A stretch of DNA of 64,000 bases from Chroococcidiopsis sp. CCMEE 29 (GCF_023558375.1 NZ_CP083761.1:4853001-4917000); one strand, 5' to 3'; positions 9,378-19,680 are shown, counted from the stretch's first letter. Numbers and translations are program-made. Notes: generated by a model not told the origin, from the sequence alone.

Positions 9378-9509
9378 TTACTCTGTTGGAGCATCTTCAC
9401 GTTCAACATAAAGAAAGAAAGCTGCCATAGCCACCGCTGGAAAAACCCAGCAAGTTAGGGGAATCAGGAGCGATGGTAAAAATGAAGCCGAAAACAATGC
9501 TAAATACAT
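9378..9509 (-). CDS. psaI: Photosystem I reaction centre subunit VIII
   Basis: A 43-aa frame starts MYLALFSASFLPSLLIPLTC and continues WVFPAVAMAAFFLYVEREDA. It matches the PsaI pattern: a short N-terminus, then SxLPxxLIP, then WxFPAVxM within one membrane helix, then an acidic tail. AGAGG precedes the ATG. It faces psbEFLJ across a bidirectional terminator. PsaI organises PsaL and PSI trimerisation; in many cyanobacteria the gene is beside psaL, which is not in this window. Confidence 0.85.
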   Translation of the reverse strand: MYLALFSASFLPSLLIPLTCWVFPAVAMAAFFLYVEREDAPTE

Positions 9510-9652
9510 AGTCAATCCTCTGGGAATTACATCATGATTGAAGATGAATTTACTGCAAATTAGCGTCAGTTATTCAATTTCTAAAAATTTTTAACAATTA
9601 TGAGTAAAAACAAAGGTTTTAACATGACCCTATAGCGAGGCAAGAAACAGTT

Positions 9653-9731
9653 GGGTGGAGAGGGCGCAGCTCGACACACAAAGCGTCTACTTCTCAATCC
9701 CCTGGCTTTAGCTATGGAGTTTCTCCACCCC
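9653..9731. repeat. Inverted repeat containing an IS200/IS605-type end hairpin
   Basis: GGGTGGAGA (9653-9661) pairs with TCTCCACCC (9723-9731). Inside, the segment around 9695-9722 (AATCCCCTGGCTTTAGCTATGG) is nearly the reverse complement of 35270-35293 (CCCATAGCTGAAGCCAGGGG). I read it as a remnant of the right end of an IS200/IS605-like element. No transposase is associated. Confidence 0.5.
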
Positions 9732-9738
9732 TCTGAAT

Positions 9739-10620
9739 TCACGATCGCCTAAATATGGCATCAGCAACGTAGCAGACATCTCGCATTTCCTTGACATCGT
9801 GAACTCGAAGCATATCTGCACCAGAGGCGATCGCAGCACAGCATGCCGCTGCTGTTCCCCAAACTCGCGCTTTCGGGTCGGGTTGATTTAAAATGTGGCC
9901 AATGAAACTTTTCCGGGATGTTCCCACTAAAATCGGGCAGTTAAGGGAACGAAACACTGAGAGACGGCGAATAATTTCCAGACTTTGGTTGTATTTCTTA
10001 GCAAAACCAATGCCAGGGTCAATGATGATGCGCGATGAGTCAATACCAGCGGCGATCGCAGCGCCGATCCGGGCTTCTAGAAACTGATAAATCTCCCCAA
10101 TCAAATCCTGATAATCCGTTAGCTGTTGCATGGTTTGGGGCATACCCCGGATATGCATTAACACAATTGGCACGCCCAGAGTAGCTACAGTTAGCAACAT
10201 ATCTGGGTCAAAAGTTGCGCCAGAAATGTCATTCACTATATCTGCCCCAGCTGCAACAGCTGCCTTGGCTACCGCTGCTCGTGTTGTATCCACCGAAAGC
10301 GGCACTGAGATTTCTTGACGTAGCAGCTGCACCACTGGCAGTACCCGATCAAGTTCTTCTTCCAGCGAGATTTCAGCTGCTCCCGGTCGAGTCGATTGTC
10401 CGCCTACATCGATTATGTCTGTACCTGCTGTTACGAGTTGCTGCGCTTGCGCCAAAGCAGCATCTAGGGTGTTGAACTCGCCGCCATCACTAAAGCTATC
10501 AGGCGTGACGTTCAGCACCCCCATCAGATACGTTCGCTGTCCCCACTCAAAGGAGTGTCCCCGGATTGTCAAGGCATTTTGGATTTTAGATTTTGGATTT
10601 TGGATTAATTCATCCTTCAT
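9739..10620 (-). CDS. folP: Dihydropteroate synthase
   Basis: The 293-aa protein joins 6-hydroxymethyl-dihydropterin diphosphate to p-aminobenzoate in folate synthesis. Signatures are [15 protein letters not shown] near residue 33, [11 protein letters not shown] near 72, and the C-terminal [10 protein letters not shown] and RVHDV segments. It overlaps tpiA by 4 nt. The first 16 residues ([16 protein letters not shown]) are encoded by a copy of the interspersed ATTTTGGATTTTAGATTTTGG repeat, so the true start may be the TTG at [10 protein letters not shown]. Confidence 0.95.
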   Translation of the reverse strand: MKDELIQNPKSKIQNALTIRGHSFEWGQRTYLMGVLNVTPDSFSDGGEFNTLDAALAQAQQLVTAGTDIIDVGGQSTRPGAAEISLEEELDRVLPVVQLLRQEISVPLSVDTTRAAVAKAAVAAGADIVNDISGATFDPDMLLTVATLGVPIVLMHIRGMPQTMQQLTDYQDLIGEIYQFLEARIGAAIAAGIDSSRIIIDPGIGFAKKYNQSLEIIRRLSVFRSLNCPILVGTSRKSFIGHILNQPDPKARVWGTAAACCAAIASGADMLRVHDVKEMRDVCYVADAIFRRS

Positions 10621-11354
10621 CCTGCATCCTTTTTGTAATTCAGGATCTGGGCAAAACTCGCAGGTTCCAAACTAGCTCCCCCGACTAAAGCACCATCGAT
10701 TTCTGGCTGAGCCATGATTTCATCAATATTGTCGGGCTTGACAGAGCCGCCGTACTGAATAGAGACATGAGGATTAGTCAACTGACTACGAATCGCGCCG
10801 ATCACTCGGTTAGCTTCCTTTGGCTCACAGGTGTCACCAGTACCAATTGCCCAGATCGGTTCGTAAGCAATCACAAGGTTCTGTTGATCAACATCAACTA
10901 GGTCTTTTTCCAACTGCATGGTAATTAGGGATTCGGTTTCACCCGCATCCCGCTGTTGCTTGGATTCACCCACACAAAGAATCGGTGTAAGACCATAGCG
11001 CTGGGCAGCTTTTAGCCGCAGGTTAACAGTTTCATCCGTTTCCCCAAAGTATTGCCGCCGTTCACTGTGACCAACAATGACATAACGCACCCCAATTTCT
11101 GTCAACATTGGACCAGAGATTTCACCCGTATAGGCTCCATACGCTTCCCAGTGGACGTTTTGGGCACCTAACTGCACGCGGCTGCCATGCAAGTTCTTTG
11201 ATAGAACGTTCAGGGCAGTGAAGGGAGCGCATAAGACTACTTCCTGCTCTTGAGAGGTTTCCTCCAGGCTAGGCATAAATCCCTGCAAAAACTCCAGAGA
11301 CTCTGCCTGGGTTTTGTGCATTTTCCAATTTCCAGCAATAACGATTTTCCGCAC
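10617..11354 (-). CDS. tpiA: Triosephosphate isomerase
   Basis: The 245-aa TIM-barrel enzyme interconverts glyceraldehyde 3-phosphate and dihydroxyacetone phosphate in glycolysis and the Calvin cycle. Catalytic parts are visible: AGNWKMHKT near residue 8 (Asn, Lys), VIVGHSERR near 92 (His), [11 protein letters not shown] near 160 (Glu and flexible loop) and VGGASL near 225. Its stop overlaps the folP start by 4 nt, so the two are translationally coupled. Confidence 0.97.
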   Translation of the reverse strand: MRKIVIAGNWKMHKTQAESLEFLQGFMPSLEETSQEQEVVLCAPFTALNVLSKNLHGSRVQLGAQNVHWEAYGAYTGEISGPMLTEIGVRYVIVGHSERRQYFGETDETVNLRLKAAQRYGLTPILCVGESKQQRDAGETESLITMQLEKDLVDVDQQNLVIAYEPIWAIGTGDTCEPKEANRVIGAIRSQLTNPHVSIQYGGSVKPDNIDEIMAQPEIDGALVGGASLEPASFAQILNYKKDAG

Positions 11355-11673
11355 AGGTAATTTGCTCTTCCCTTAAGACACTTACGAAACGTAAACAACA
11401 GTTTAAGGCTTAGGGGGTCCTGTTTTGTCAAGCCATAGTAATGTTTGGCGGTGAAAATTTTTCTGTTGTTACCTCAAGTGATGCCTGGAGTGCGATCAGG
11501 AAAACATCTAAACTTTACTATGCGATTCAAAAAAATATCTAAATTTTTCTATCCTAGCGTAGATTTGCGGAAGCTGTCAAGCCAACCATTTTTATAAATT
11601 GAATAGTGTAAGGACTGAAACGAAGTTAATTCATTGATTTCAGTCATTTTTCAGTTAAATAGTGATCCTAACA
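11355..11673. other. Intergenic region between tpiA and the spore-coat-U genes
   Basis: The stretch is AT-rich with two loosely similar segments (ACATCTAAACTTTACTAT and ATATCTAAATTTTTCTAT near 11505-11552). It must hold the divergent promoters of tpiA and the SCPU pair. I see no gene, RNA or strong hairpin. Confidence 0.5.
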
Positions 11674-12021
11674 ATGAAGCGTAGCCTTTTATTAACTTCT
11701 ATATTTACATTACTAGTCGCCGGTATTGCTGCCCCAGCAATGGCCGGTACAGCAACCAGCGACCTTGGCGTTTCAGCGACCGTTACTTTCACGTGCACAA
11801 TTTCTACCACTCCTGTAGACTTTGGGACCTATGATCCACTAGCTAGCAGTATCCTCGGTGCAACAGGAATAGTCTCAACAACTTGCACTTTAGGTACTCC
11901 AGTTCAAATTACTTTAGGTCAAGGTTTAAATCCAGCAAGGAATTGTCAGTTTAATTTAAAGGTTCCGGCTTCTGACCAACCTTTGGTTAATTTAGGTCAG
12001 TTACAATGTATTGCTTCATGA
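11674..12021 (+). CDS. Short spore-coat-U (SCPU) domain protein, C-terminus replaced
   Basis: From ATG 11674 the frame codes 115 aa: a signal peptide (MKRSLLLTSIFTLLVAGIAA, cleaved near AMA-GTA), then the first half of an SCPU domain (CTISTTPVDFGTYDPLAS, VSTTCTLGTPVQITLGQG). After GLNPA the family sequence is lost and 27 unrelated residues follow (ends LGQLQCIAS). An upstream in-frame GTG at 11662 is less likely. It appears truncated or rearranged compared with its intact neighbour. SCPU proteins are secreted, and some belong to chaperone-usher pili. Confidence 0.7.
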   Translation: MKRSLLLTSIFTLLVAGIAAPAMAGTATSDLGVSATVTFTCTISTTPVDFGTYDPLASSILGATGIVSTTCTLGTPVQITLGQGLNPARNCQFNLKVPASDQPLVNLGQLQCIAS

Positions 12022-12029
12022 GGAATTAC

Positions 12030-12497
12030 ATGATTATCAAGCAAGCCTTGATAGTATCAGGATTGGCTTTATCTGCTGCTTTTATTCCTACCCTTCCTGT
12101 TCTATCCCAGGTTAGTCTTTCCTGTACGGTCAGCACTGTTGGTATTAACTTTGGTACCTATGATGTTTTTAGTACTCTGCCAAAAGATGCCACCGGTCAA
12201 GTAACTTACAAGTGCCTGGAAGGAAGTTTACTGCAACCAATTACAATTTCTTTGAGTAAAGGAAATTCGACCACCTATATACCTCGCCAAATGCAAAAGG
12301 GCAGTGCCTTACTCAACTACAACCTCTATCTCGATGCTGCAGGACAATCCATTTGGGGAGATGGGACAGGGGGTACGAACCGCTATAGCAGTAATTTGTT
12401 AACTGGGACTGTCATAATTTATGGTCGCATACCAGCTCGACAGAATGTCAGTGCTGGAACCTATGCAGATTCAATTACCGCTACACTTAATTTTTGA
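12030..12497 (+). CDS. Spore-coat-U (SCPU) domain protein
   Basis: The 155-aa secreted protein has a signal peptide (residues about 1-26), then a complete SCPU domain: SCTVSTVGINFGTYDVFS, YKCLEGS, the MQKGSALLNYNLYLDAAGQSIWGDGTGG region, and the ending AGTYADSITATLNF. ATG 12030 is preferred over 12006 because GAGG lies 6 nt before it and the signal peptide then starts properly. It follows the broken SCPU gene by a few nucleotides, so both are probably cotranscribed. No usher or chaperone gene is near. Confidence 0.8.
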   Translation: MIIKQALIVSGLALSAAFIPTLPVLSQVSLSCTVSTVGINFGTYDVFSTLPKDATGQVTYKCLEGSLLQPITISLSKGNSTTYIPRQMQKGSALLNYNLYLDAAGQSIWGDGTGGTNRYSSNLLTGTVIIYGRIPARQNVSAGTYADSITATLNF

Positions 12498-12650
12498 TTC
12501 TTGATCTGAGCGCTAGATGTCAAACTTTCTCCAGAGCCAACAATAAGCGATCGCTCCTTGACTAGTTTTGCCAACTAATTAAAAGTGCGATCGCCTTAGA
12601 TTTTGATCTCCGATTTAGGATTAATCCAAAATCTAAAATCCAAAATCGAG

Positions 12651-14804
12651 TTACCGATTAACCGCTGCTTCACGTGCAGCAGCTGCCTGTTCTGGATGAA
12701 TGCCCAAACGTGTGAGATTAACTCGACCTTTGGTGTCTATCTCCCGCACTTTGACAATCACCTCATCACCCACTGTCACCTCATCCTCGACCTTGCCTAC
12801 TCGATAGTCAGCTAGCTGGGAAATGTGAATCATTCCTTCTTTCCCAGGCAAAAACTCCACGAATGCCCCAATCGGGATAATCCGAGTCACGCGACCCGCG
12901 TAAACATCGCCTTCATTCAGCTTGCGCGTCATTCCCTGGATGATATTGCGTGCCTTCTTCGCCTTGCTCTCATCCACAGCAGAAATCGTCACTGTGCCGT
13001 CATCTTCAATATCAATTTTGGCGCCGGTTTCCTCGGTGATGCCTTTAATTGTCTTACCTCCGGGTCCAATGATCATGCCAATCAACTCTGGCTCAATCTT
13101 AATTGTTAGCAAACGCGGGGCAAAGGGTGACATCTCGGTACGCGGTTTGTCAATTGCTTCCAGCATTTTCTCCAGAATGTGCAACCGTGCAGGACGAGCT
13201 TGGCCGATCGCTTTAGCAATAATTTCCAGGGGAAGACCAGAGATCTTCATATCCATTTGCAAGGCTGTAATCCCCTGATCTGTCCCAGCAACTTTGAAAT
13301 CCATGTCGCCCAAAAAGTCTTCAATGCCTTGAATATCAGTCAGGACACGCACTTCCTCGCCTTCCTTAATCAGCCCCATTGCTGCACCACTGACCGGCTT
13401 GAGAATTGGCACTCCAGCATCCATTAATGCCAGTGTAGAGCCGCAGACTGAACCCATTGAGGTGGAACCGTTGGATGAAAGGACTTCAGATACCACCCGG
13501 ATCACGTAGGGGAATTCTTCTTTTGGTGGTAAGACTGGCAAAAGCGCGCGTTCTGCCAAAGCACCATGTCCGATTTCGCGGCGACCTGGTGCCCTCAATG
13601 GCTTAGTTTCTCCGACTGAAAAAGGTGGGAAGTTGTAATGATGAAGATAACGCTTCTCCATATCCTCTTGTAGGTCATCGGATAGGTTTTGAGCATCTCC
13701 CGGTGTACCTAAAGTACAGGCGGATAAAACCTGGGTTAGTCCTCGGTTAAATAAGCCACTACCGTGAACTCGTTTTGGTAAAACGTCAATGCGGCAAGAA
13801 ACAGGACGCACTTCATCTAACTTGCGACCATCAACCCGCACGCTATCCTGGATGATTTGACGGCGCATCAACTCTTTGGTCACATCCTTGAAAGTATTGC
13901 CAACCGCCTTGCTATTTGCAGTTGCGGCAACTCGAATCGGGTCTTCTTCTGGTAGTTCGGCAATCGCTGCAGCGATTGATTCCTTCACAGCGTCTAGAGC
14001 TTCATCTCGATTGTTTTTGTCCTGGTCAAATTGAGCTAGAATTTGTTTAACAGGAGTTTCAGCGCGATCGCGGATAAAGTTTAATAGAGTTGCGTCCACA
14101 TCTGGTGGAGTTTCTTGCACAACTTCAATACCCAATTCCGCAATCAAATCTTGCTGGGCTTTGATTAGCTCCTGCACCGCTTCGTAGCCAAAATCAATTG
14201 CCTCAATGATGTCCTGTTCTGGCAACTGGCTTGCCCCAGCTTCTACCATAATCACGCCTTGGGGGGAACCTGCAACCACCAGATCCAGGTCTCCAGATTC
14301 GATTTCTGCATAAGTAGGATTGATAATAAAATCATCTCCTAACAACCCCACTCGCACTGCGGCCATCGGTCCTAGAAACGGGATTTTGGCAAGTAGCACG
14401 GCAAGTGAAGCACCAGTTACTGCCAACACATCGGGAGGTACCTGCTCATCCAGTGAAAGAGTCGTTGCCACAACTTGCAAGTCATCTCGCAGCCAATTGG
14501 GAAATAGGGGACGCAGCGGACGATCAATCAGACGGCTTGTTAGAATTGCTTTTTCGGGTGGACGTCCCTCACGCCGTAAGAACCCCCCCGGAATCCTACC
14601 TACCGCATACTGTCTTTCTTCGTAATCCACAGTCAGCGGTAGAAAATCAATGCCTTCTCTGGCATTAGAGCGGGTTGCAGTCACTAAAACAGCTGTATCC
14701 CCAGATTGTACCAAAACAGACCCACCGGCCTGGGGAGCCAATAGACCAGCCTTCAGTCGAATATCCCGTCCGTAAAAGGATATTGACCTATCTATCTCTA
14801 CCAT
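12651..14804 (-). CDS. pnp: Polyribonucleotide nucleotidyltransferase (PNPase)
   Basis: The 717-aa phosphorolytic 3'-5' exoribonuclease and RNA polymerase acts in RNA turnover. Two RNase PH domains (about 5-225 and 315-545), a KH domain ([15 protein letters not shown] near 567) and an S1 domain ([20 protein letters not shown] near 630) appear in normal order. [15 protein letters not shown] and [12 protein letters not shown] mark the active second PH domain. The gene stands alone on its strand. Confidence 0.98.
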   Translation of the reverse strand: MVEIDRSISFYGRDIRLKAGLLAPQAGGSVLVQSGDTAVLVTATRSNAREGIDFLPLTVDYEERQYAVGRIPGGFLRREGRPPEKAILTSRLIDRPLRPLFPNWLRDDLQVVATTLSLDEQVPPDVLAVTGASLAVLLAKIPFLGPMAAVRVGLLGDDFIINPTYAEIESGDLDLVVAGSPQGVIMVEAGASQLPEQDIIEAIDFGYEAVQELIKAQQDLIAELGIEVVQETPPDVDATLLNFIRDRAETPVKQILAQFDQDKNNRDEALDAVKESIAAAIAELPEEDPIRVAATANSKAVGNTFKDVTKELMRRQIIQDSVRVDGRKLDEVRPVSCRIDVLPKRVHGSGLFNRGLTQVLSACTLGTPGDAQNLSDDLQEDMEKRYLHHYNFPPFSVGETKPLRAPGRREIGHGALAERALLPVLPPKEEFPYVIRVVSEVLSSNGSTSMGSVCGSTLALMDAGVPILKPVSGAAMGLIKEGEEVRVLTDIQGIEDFLGDMDFKVAGTDQGITALQMDMKISGLPLEIIAKAIGQARPARLHILEKMLEAIDKPRTEMSPFAPRLLTIKIEPELIGMIIGPGGKTIKGITEETGAKIDIEDDGTVTISAVDESKAKKARNIIQGMTRKLNEGDVYAGRVTRIIPIGAFVEFLPGKEGMIHISQLADYRVGKVEDEVTVGDEVIVKVREIDTKGRVNLTRLGIHPEQAAAAREAAVNR

Positions 14805-14919
14805 TCAGTTTTTTGTCCTTCTTTATCACTTCTTTCTCTGTCGCAATCCTAGCATTTATGTGCTATTGCTGCCTTACAGTGGGTGATTGGGTCAGGGATT
14901 AGGAGATATAGGCTTTTCC

Positions 14920-15486
14920 TTAATCCCTAACTCCTAACCCCTTCAGATGGCGATACATGATCAGTGCATCCACCACTTGTCCATTCGGTAGCTTTGCCGC
15001 GTTTGGAATACGCCCAAGGGTTTCAAATCCCAAAGACTGCCACAATTTAATTGAGGGTATATTAGTCTCAAATACTAAGTTGAACATCACCGCTGTATAA
15101 CCTAAGCTACTAGCAATTTTGAGCATCTCCTCTCCCATCAACCTGCCTATCCCTTGCCCCCGCAGCACAGGTTGTACAATAAATCCAGCATTGCAAATAT
15201 GGCTACAGCGCCCTGGAAAGTTGGGTTTTAGATAAAAAGCACCCAACACGTCTCTATCTCTTGGTTGTGTATCTGTGTCTTTAACCGCTCTAACGACAAA
15301 TGCGTCTTGACTTAGCCAGTAAGCAGCAAATTCTACCTCAGAAAGGGGTTGATCTTGAGGATAGGTCTTCCCTTCACTAATGACAGTATTGAGTAAATCC
15401 CTCACACTACCTTGTTCTTGAGGGCGCATCCAGTCTAGTTCTACAGCAATGCCATTATTTAAAATTTTCCGAATTGGTAGAAGCAT
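14920..15486 (-). CDS. GNAT family N-acetyltransferase
   Basis: The 188-aa protein carries the acetyl-CoA loop VQPVLRGQGIGRLMGEEML near residues 105-123 and NIPSIKLWQSLGFETLGRIPNA near 145-167, both standard for GNAT enzymes. The substrate is unknown. It ends inside a short heptamer-type repeat block (14893-14942). The first residues MLLPIRKILNNGIAVELDW indicate a natural start. Confidence 0.88.
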   Translation of the reverse strand: MLLPIRKILNNGIAVELDWMRPQEQGSVRDLLNTVISEGKTYPQDQPLSEVEFAAYWLSQDAFVVRAVKDTDTQPRDRDVLGAFYLKPNFPGRCSHICNAGFIVQPVLRGQGIGRLMGEEMLKIASSLGYTAVMFNLVFETNIPSIKLWQSLGFETLGRIPNAAKLPNGQVVDALIMYRHLKGLGVRD

Positions 15487-15708
15487 TTTCTTGATCCGAG
15501 GTTGGTAAATTATTTAACTCGATTTGATTTAAGTTAAGACTAATACTGATACTAATTATTTTGGGATTAAATCAATGGTTAATTTAGTAGGATTAAAAAT
15601 TAATAATATGCATGAATTTGCAAAAATATGTTATTGACATAAATTCGATATTGAGCCAAATTAATAAATTTTAAACATCTAATTCTTGTAAGTTTAAGTA
15701 TCTCAGAG

Positions 15709-18700
15709 ATGGCAATTTTACACGGTAGTTGGTTACTTCAAAATCAGGGTAGTTGTTTATTCGTTTGGGGAGAAACTTGGCGCTCTTTGTCGGCAACCTC
15801 TGTCTCTCCCTTGGCAGATGTGCCAGTTCATCCCTTGGCAATGACAACTGCTGAATTGATCGAATGGTGGCGATCGCATTTGGTAACTACACAATCACTG
15901 CTGCCAGCTGAGAGCACTTCCGTCCCAGCTAGACGCACCCGTAAAGGTGGAAATGCACCTGATGCTGATTTGCCAACCCATTTCCAAGTCATTGCCTTAC
16001 CAACTCAGATTGCAGAAAACGGTGAGGCGGGGATGGCATCAATGTATCCAGTCCATTCTGCTACATTACCCTCAGAAACAGAGCTAACCCACTTACTACA
16101 ACCGTGGCGAATCGAAGGTTTCTGTCTAGAACCTTTGACGGCGATCAAATTTTTGACTTCTCTACCTCTTGGCAATACTAACGAGGAAAGTGCCTTTTTG
16201 GGGGGGGATTTACGCTTTTGGTCGCAGGTTGCTCGCTGGAGTTTAGATCTGCTGAGTCGGTGTAAGTTTTTGCCCCTCTTAGAGCAGCAAACAGATGGTG
16301 CAGTCGTTGCTAGTTGGCGATCGCTTTTAGACAGTGCCGTAGATTCTTCTCGCCTAGAAAAATTTGCCCAGCTGATGCCTACCGCTTGCCGTACTTATCA
16401 GAGGGGTCAGGGGTCGGGGGTCAGGGGTCAGGGGGAAGAAAATACCTACTCTCTTGCTGTAGAATTGCCGCCCTCGCCTCAGAAATTACTGCTGGGATTT
16501 CTTAACAGTATGATAGATGCTCAAGTTAGGGCGGTGGCGAGTAGTTATTCGTTACCAGTTGTAAGGTCGCCTATCCAAGATTGGGTACAAGCCTTGGGAC
16601 AGACAGATCGTACCCTGAAGGCACAGCCAGTTGAGGTGGAACGGCTGGAGGCGGCACTGAATGCTTGGACTGCACCGCTGCAATATCAACTAGCGGGACA
16701 AAGTCTATTTCGTACCTGCTGTGAACTTCGACCTCCAGCAGCAAATGAAACCGATTGGACTTTGGCGTACTTCCTACAAGCAGCTAATGAGCCAGAATTT
16801 TTGGTTGATGCGGCAACGATTTGGAACCACCCAGTTGAGAGCTTTATTTATCGAAATCGCACAATTGAGCAGCCTCAGGAAACTTTACTCAGAGGTTTAG
16901 GTTTAGCTTCTAGAATCTATCCTCCGATTGCCGCTAGTTTAGAGCAGCCATTTCCCCAGTCCTGTAGCCTCACTCCTGTACAAGCGTATGAGTTTTTAAA
17001 GTCAGTTGCTTGGCGGTTTGAGGATAGTGGTTTGGGGGTGATTTTACCTCCCAGTTTGGCAAATCGGGATGGATGGGCGAACTGCTTAGGTTTAAAAATC
17101 AGCGCGAATACGTCGCAGCAACAGCAAGGTCGCTTGGGGTTACAGAGTCTATTAAACTTTCAGTGGGAATTAGCGATTGGTGGACAAACGCTATCAAGAG
17201 CAGGGTTTGACCGCCTGGTAGCGCTCAATAGCCCATTGGTAGAAATTAATGGCGAGTGGGTGGAACTGCGACCGCAGGATATCAAGACAGCGCAAGCGTT
17301 CTTTGCTGCTCGTAAAGACAAGATGGCGCTCTCGTTGGAAGATGCCCTGCGCCTTAGCACTGGTGACACTCAGGCAATCGAAAAACTACCAGTGGTCAGC
17401 TTTGAGGCATCGGGGGCATTGCAGGAATTGATGGCAACGCTGACAGATAACCAAGCGATCGCACCCATGCCACCACCAGCCAGTTTTCGAGGTGAGTTGC
17501 GACCGTATCAAGCGCGGGGGGTTGCTTGGCTATCCTTCCTAGAGCGTTGGGGTTTAGGCGCGTGTCTTGCAGACGATATGGGACTGGGCAAAACGATTCA
17601 GTTCATTGCCTTCCTACTACATTTGAAAGAGCAGGAAGCACTCAAAGAACCGACGTTGCTAGTTTGTCCAACTTCTGTGTTGGGGAACTGGGAACGAGAA
17701 GTCAAAAAATTTGGTCCAACGCTGAAAGTTTTGATGCACCACGGGGATAAACGTCCTAAAGGTAAGGCGTTTGCTCAAGCAGTTAAAGGTCAAGACTTGA
17801 TAATCACAAGCTATGCGCTGATTCAGCGAGACTTGAAGTCACTTCAGAGCATTTCCTGGCAAGGGGTGGTGCTGGATGAAGCTCAGAATATTAAGAACCC
17901 AGAGGCAAAGCAGTCGCAGGCAGTGCGACAACTAGAATCCTCATTTCGCATGGCGCTGACAGGAACGCCAGTGGAGAACAGGCTGCAAGAACTATGGTCG
18001 ATTATGGATTTTCTCAATCCAGGGTATTTGGGACCGCGCCAATTTTTTCAACGGCGATTTGCGATTCCGATTGAGAAATACGGGGATGCAGCTTCTTTAA
18101 AAACACTGCGATCGCTCGCCCAGCCTTTTATTCTACGCCGTCTGAAAACTGACCGTGCGATTATTCAAGACTTGCCAGAAAAGCAGGAAATGACTATATT
18201 TTGCGGTCTGTCAGCTGAACAAGCAGTACTTTATCAACGGGTAGTGGAGGAGTCTTTGACTGAGATTGAATCAGCCGAAGGAATACAACGTCGGGGAATG
18301 ATTTTGGCTTTACTGGTGAAGTTAAAACAGATTTGTAACCACCCAGGACAATTTTTAAAAGAAGCCACACTCAAGCAGCCGCAGCGTTCTGCTAAACTTC
18401 AGCGTTTAGAGGAAATGCTAGAGGAAGCTTTATCAGAAGGCGATCGCGCTTTAATCTTCACTCAATTCGCCGAATGGGGTAAACTCCTTCAGCCTCATCT
18501 AGAACAACAGCTGGGTAAAGAAATATTTTTCCTGTATGGGAGCACCTCGAAAAAACAACGAGAGGAGATGATAGACCGTTTTCAGCACGATCCCCAAGGT
18601 CCGCCAATCATGATTCTTTCTCTCAAAGCGGGTGGTGTAGGACTTAACCTGACACGCGCTAATCATGTCTTCCACTTTGACCGTTGGTGGAACCCCGCTG

Positions 18701-18942
18701 TGGAGAACCAAGCCACCGATCGCGTTTTTCGCATTGGTCAAACCCGTAATGTTCAAGTACACAAATTTGTCTGTACAGGAACTTTAGAAGAAAAAATTAA
18801 CGAAATGATTGAAAGCAAGAAAGCACTGACGGAGCAAGTTGTAGGCGCTGGGGAACAGTGGCTAACTGAACTGAATCCAGATCAACTCCGGAACTTACTA
18901 GTGCTAGAGCGCAATGCTGTAATTGAAGAGGATGAAGAGTGA
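15709..18942 (+). CDS. SNF2-type DEAD/DEAH-box helicase
   Basis: The 1077-aa protein has an N-terminal SNF2-associated domain and a C-terminal Swi2/Snf2 ATPase from about residue 585. ATPase motifs are LADDMGLGKT (Walker A), VVLDEAQNIKN (DEAQ box), MALTGTPVENRLQELWSI, and the helicase C-domain ending ENQATDRVFRIGQTRNVQVHKF. Likely a nucleic-acid translocase that remodels protein-DNA complexes. A heptamer repeat at 16403-16434 is translated in frame as RGQGSGVRGQG near residue 233. Together with the SWIM protein at 20004 it forms a common bacterial SNF2-SWIM pair. Confidence 0.93.
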   Translation: MAILHGSWLLQNQGSCLFVWGETWRSLSATSVSPLADVPVHPLAMTTAELIEWWRSHLVTTQSLLPAESTSVPARRTRKGGNAPDADLPTHFQVIALPTQIAENGEAGMASMYPVHSATLPSETELTHLLQPWRIEGFCLEPLTAIKFLTSLPLGNTNEESAFLGGDLRFWSQVARWSLDLLSRCKFLPLLEQQTDGAVVASWRSLLDSAVDSSRLEKFAQLMPTACRTYQRGQGSGVRGQGEENTYSLAVELPPSPQKLLLGFLNSMIDAQVRAVASSYSLPVVRSPIQDWVQALGQTDRTLKAQPVEVERLEAALNAWTAPLQYQLAGQSLFRTCCELRPPAANETDWTLAYFLQAANEPEFLVDAATIWNHPVESFIYRNRTIEQPQETLLRGLGLASRIYPPIAASLEQPFPQSCSLTPVQAYEFLKSVAWRFEDSGLGVILPPSLANRDGWANCLGLKISANTSQQQQGRLGLQSLLNFQWELAIGGQTLSRAGFDRLVALNSPLVEINGEWVELRPQDIKTAQAFFAARKDKMALSLEDALRLSTGDTQAIEKLPVVSFEASGALQELMATLTDNQAIAPMPPPASFRGELRPYQARGVAWLSFLERWGLGACLADDMGLGKTIQFIAFLLHLKEQEALKEPTLLVCPTSVLGNWEREVKKFGPTLKVLMHHGDKRPKGKAFAQAVKGQDLIITSYALIQRDLKSLQSISWQGVVLDEAQNIKNPEAKQSQAVRQLESSFRMALTGTPVENRLQELWSIMDFLNPGYLGPRQFFQRRFAIPIEKYGDAASLKTLRSLAQPFILRRLKTDRAIIQDLPEKQEMTIFCGLSAEQAVLYQRVVEESLTEIESAEGIQRRGMILALLVKLKQICNHPGQFLKEATLKQPQRSAKLQRLEEMLEEALSEGDRALIFTQFAEWGKLLQPHLEQQLGKEIFFLYGSTSKKQREEMIDRFQHDPQGPPIMILSLKAGGVGLNLTRANHVFHFDRWWNPAVENQATDRVFRIGQTRNVQVHKFVCTGTLEEKINEMIESKKALTEQVVGAGEQWLTELNPDQLRNLLVLERNAVIEEDEE
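16403..16434. repeat. Heptamer repeat inside the SNF2 gene
   Basis: Tandem GGGGTCA/GGGGTCG units lie inside the coding frame and add a Gly/Arg/Gln-rich linker. The same GGGGTCA unit occurs as CCCCTGA in the intergenic block ending at 21900. The insertion keeps the frame and lies in the poorly conserved N-terminal region. Confidence 0.8.
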
Positions 18943-19081
18943 TTGCTAGTCATCAACATTAGCTGAATTAGTGGTTGCTTTGTAGATGGATGGTTGTCTA
19001 TGTATTGTTAATGAATAAGCTGAAAAACGAGAACCTCAGATTATTTGTTTGCTGGGATTATTCTAGGATTAATTACTTATA

Positions 19082-19647
19082 GTGTCATCAATTGATTCAC
19101 AACCAAAGTTGTCTTTAGAAGAGTTTTGAAATTACCAGAAACTGAACCTGTAAGTGAATACGTAAATGGAAAGATTTCTCAAAAGCCTATACCACAGGGA
19201 GAACACAGCCGGCTTCAAACCCGTTTGTCCACTGCTATTAACCAAGTAGGAGAACCCCAAAAAATAGCGCTAGCATTGACAGAATTGCGGTGCACTTTCG
19301 GTGGTAGTTCAATAGTCTCAGATATTGCGGTTTTTGAGTGGCAACGTATTCCCATACTTCCTAGTGGCAGGATTGCCACTAAGTTCGACATCCATCCAGA
19401 TTGGACAATTGAAATTCTTTCCCCTGACCAATCACCAAGTCGTGTTATTAAAAAAGTTACCTTCTGCCTTAAGCAGGGAACAAAATTAGGTTGGTTCATA
19501 GATACCGAAGATGAATCCGTGACTGTATTCCAACCTAACCAGCTACCAGAAGTAAAGGAAAAACAGGATATTTTACCAGTTCTGAATTTGCTAAGAGATT
19601 GGCAAATATCGGTAGCAGATATATTTAGGTGGCTGAGTTTTACATAG
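19082..19647 (+). pseudogene. Uma2 family nuclease, frameshifted after codon 15
   Basis: From GTG 19082 the frame reads VSSIDSQPKLSLEEF and then hits TGA at 19127. Losing one T from a T-run there explains it: with TTTTT the frame continues into LKLPETEPVSEYVNG and the rest of an Uma2 (DUF820) restriction-endonuclease-fold protein to 19647. The intact homologue at 58662 reads LTLEEFLKLPETKPASEYIDG across the same point. SDIAVFEW and DWTIEILSPDQS are the Uma2 core. It is probably inactive unless rescued by slippage. Confidence 0.85.
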
Positions 19648-19680
19648 CTTTTGATTAATTTGTGCAAGGAGTAGTTGCTT

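Noticed and set aside
10215-10675. Plus-strand frames opposite folP
   Set aside because: They lie wholly opposite a confidently identified folP frame and have no start signals or family motifs.
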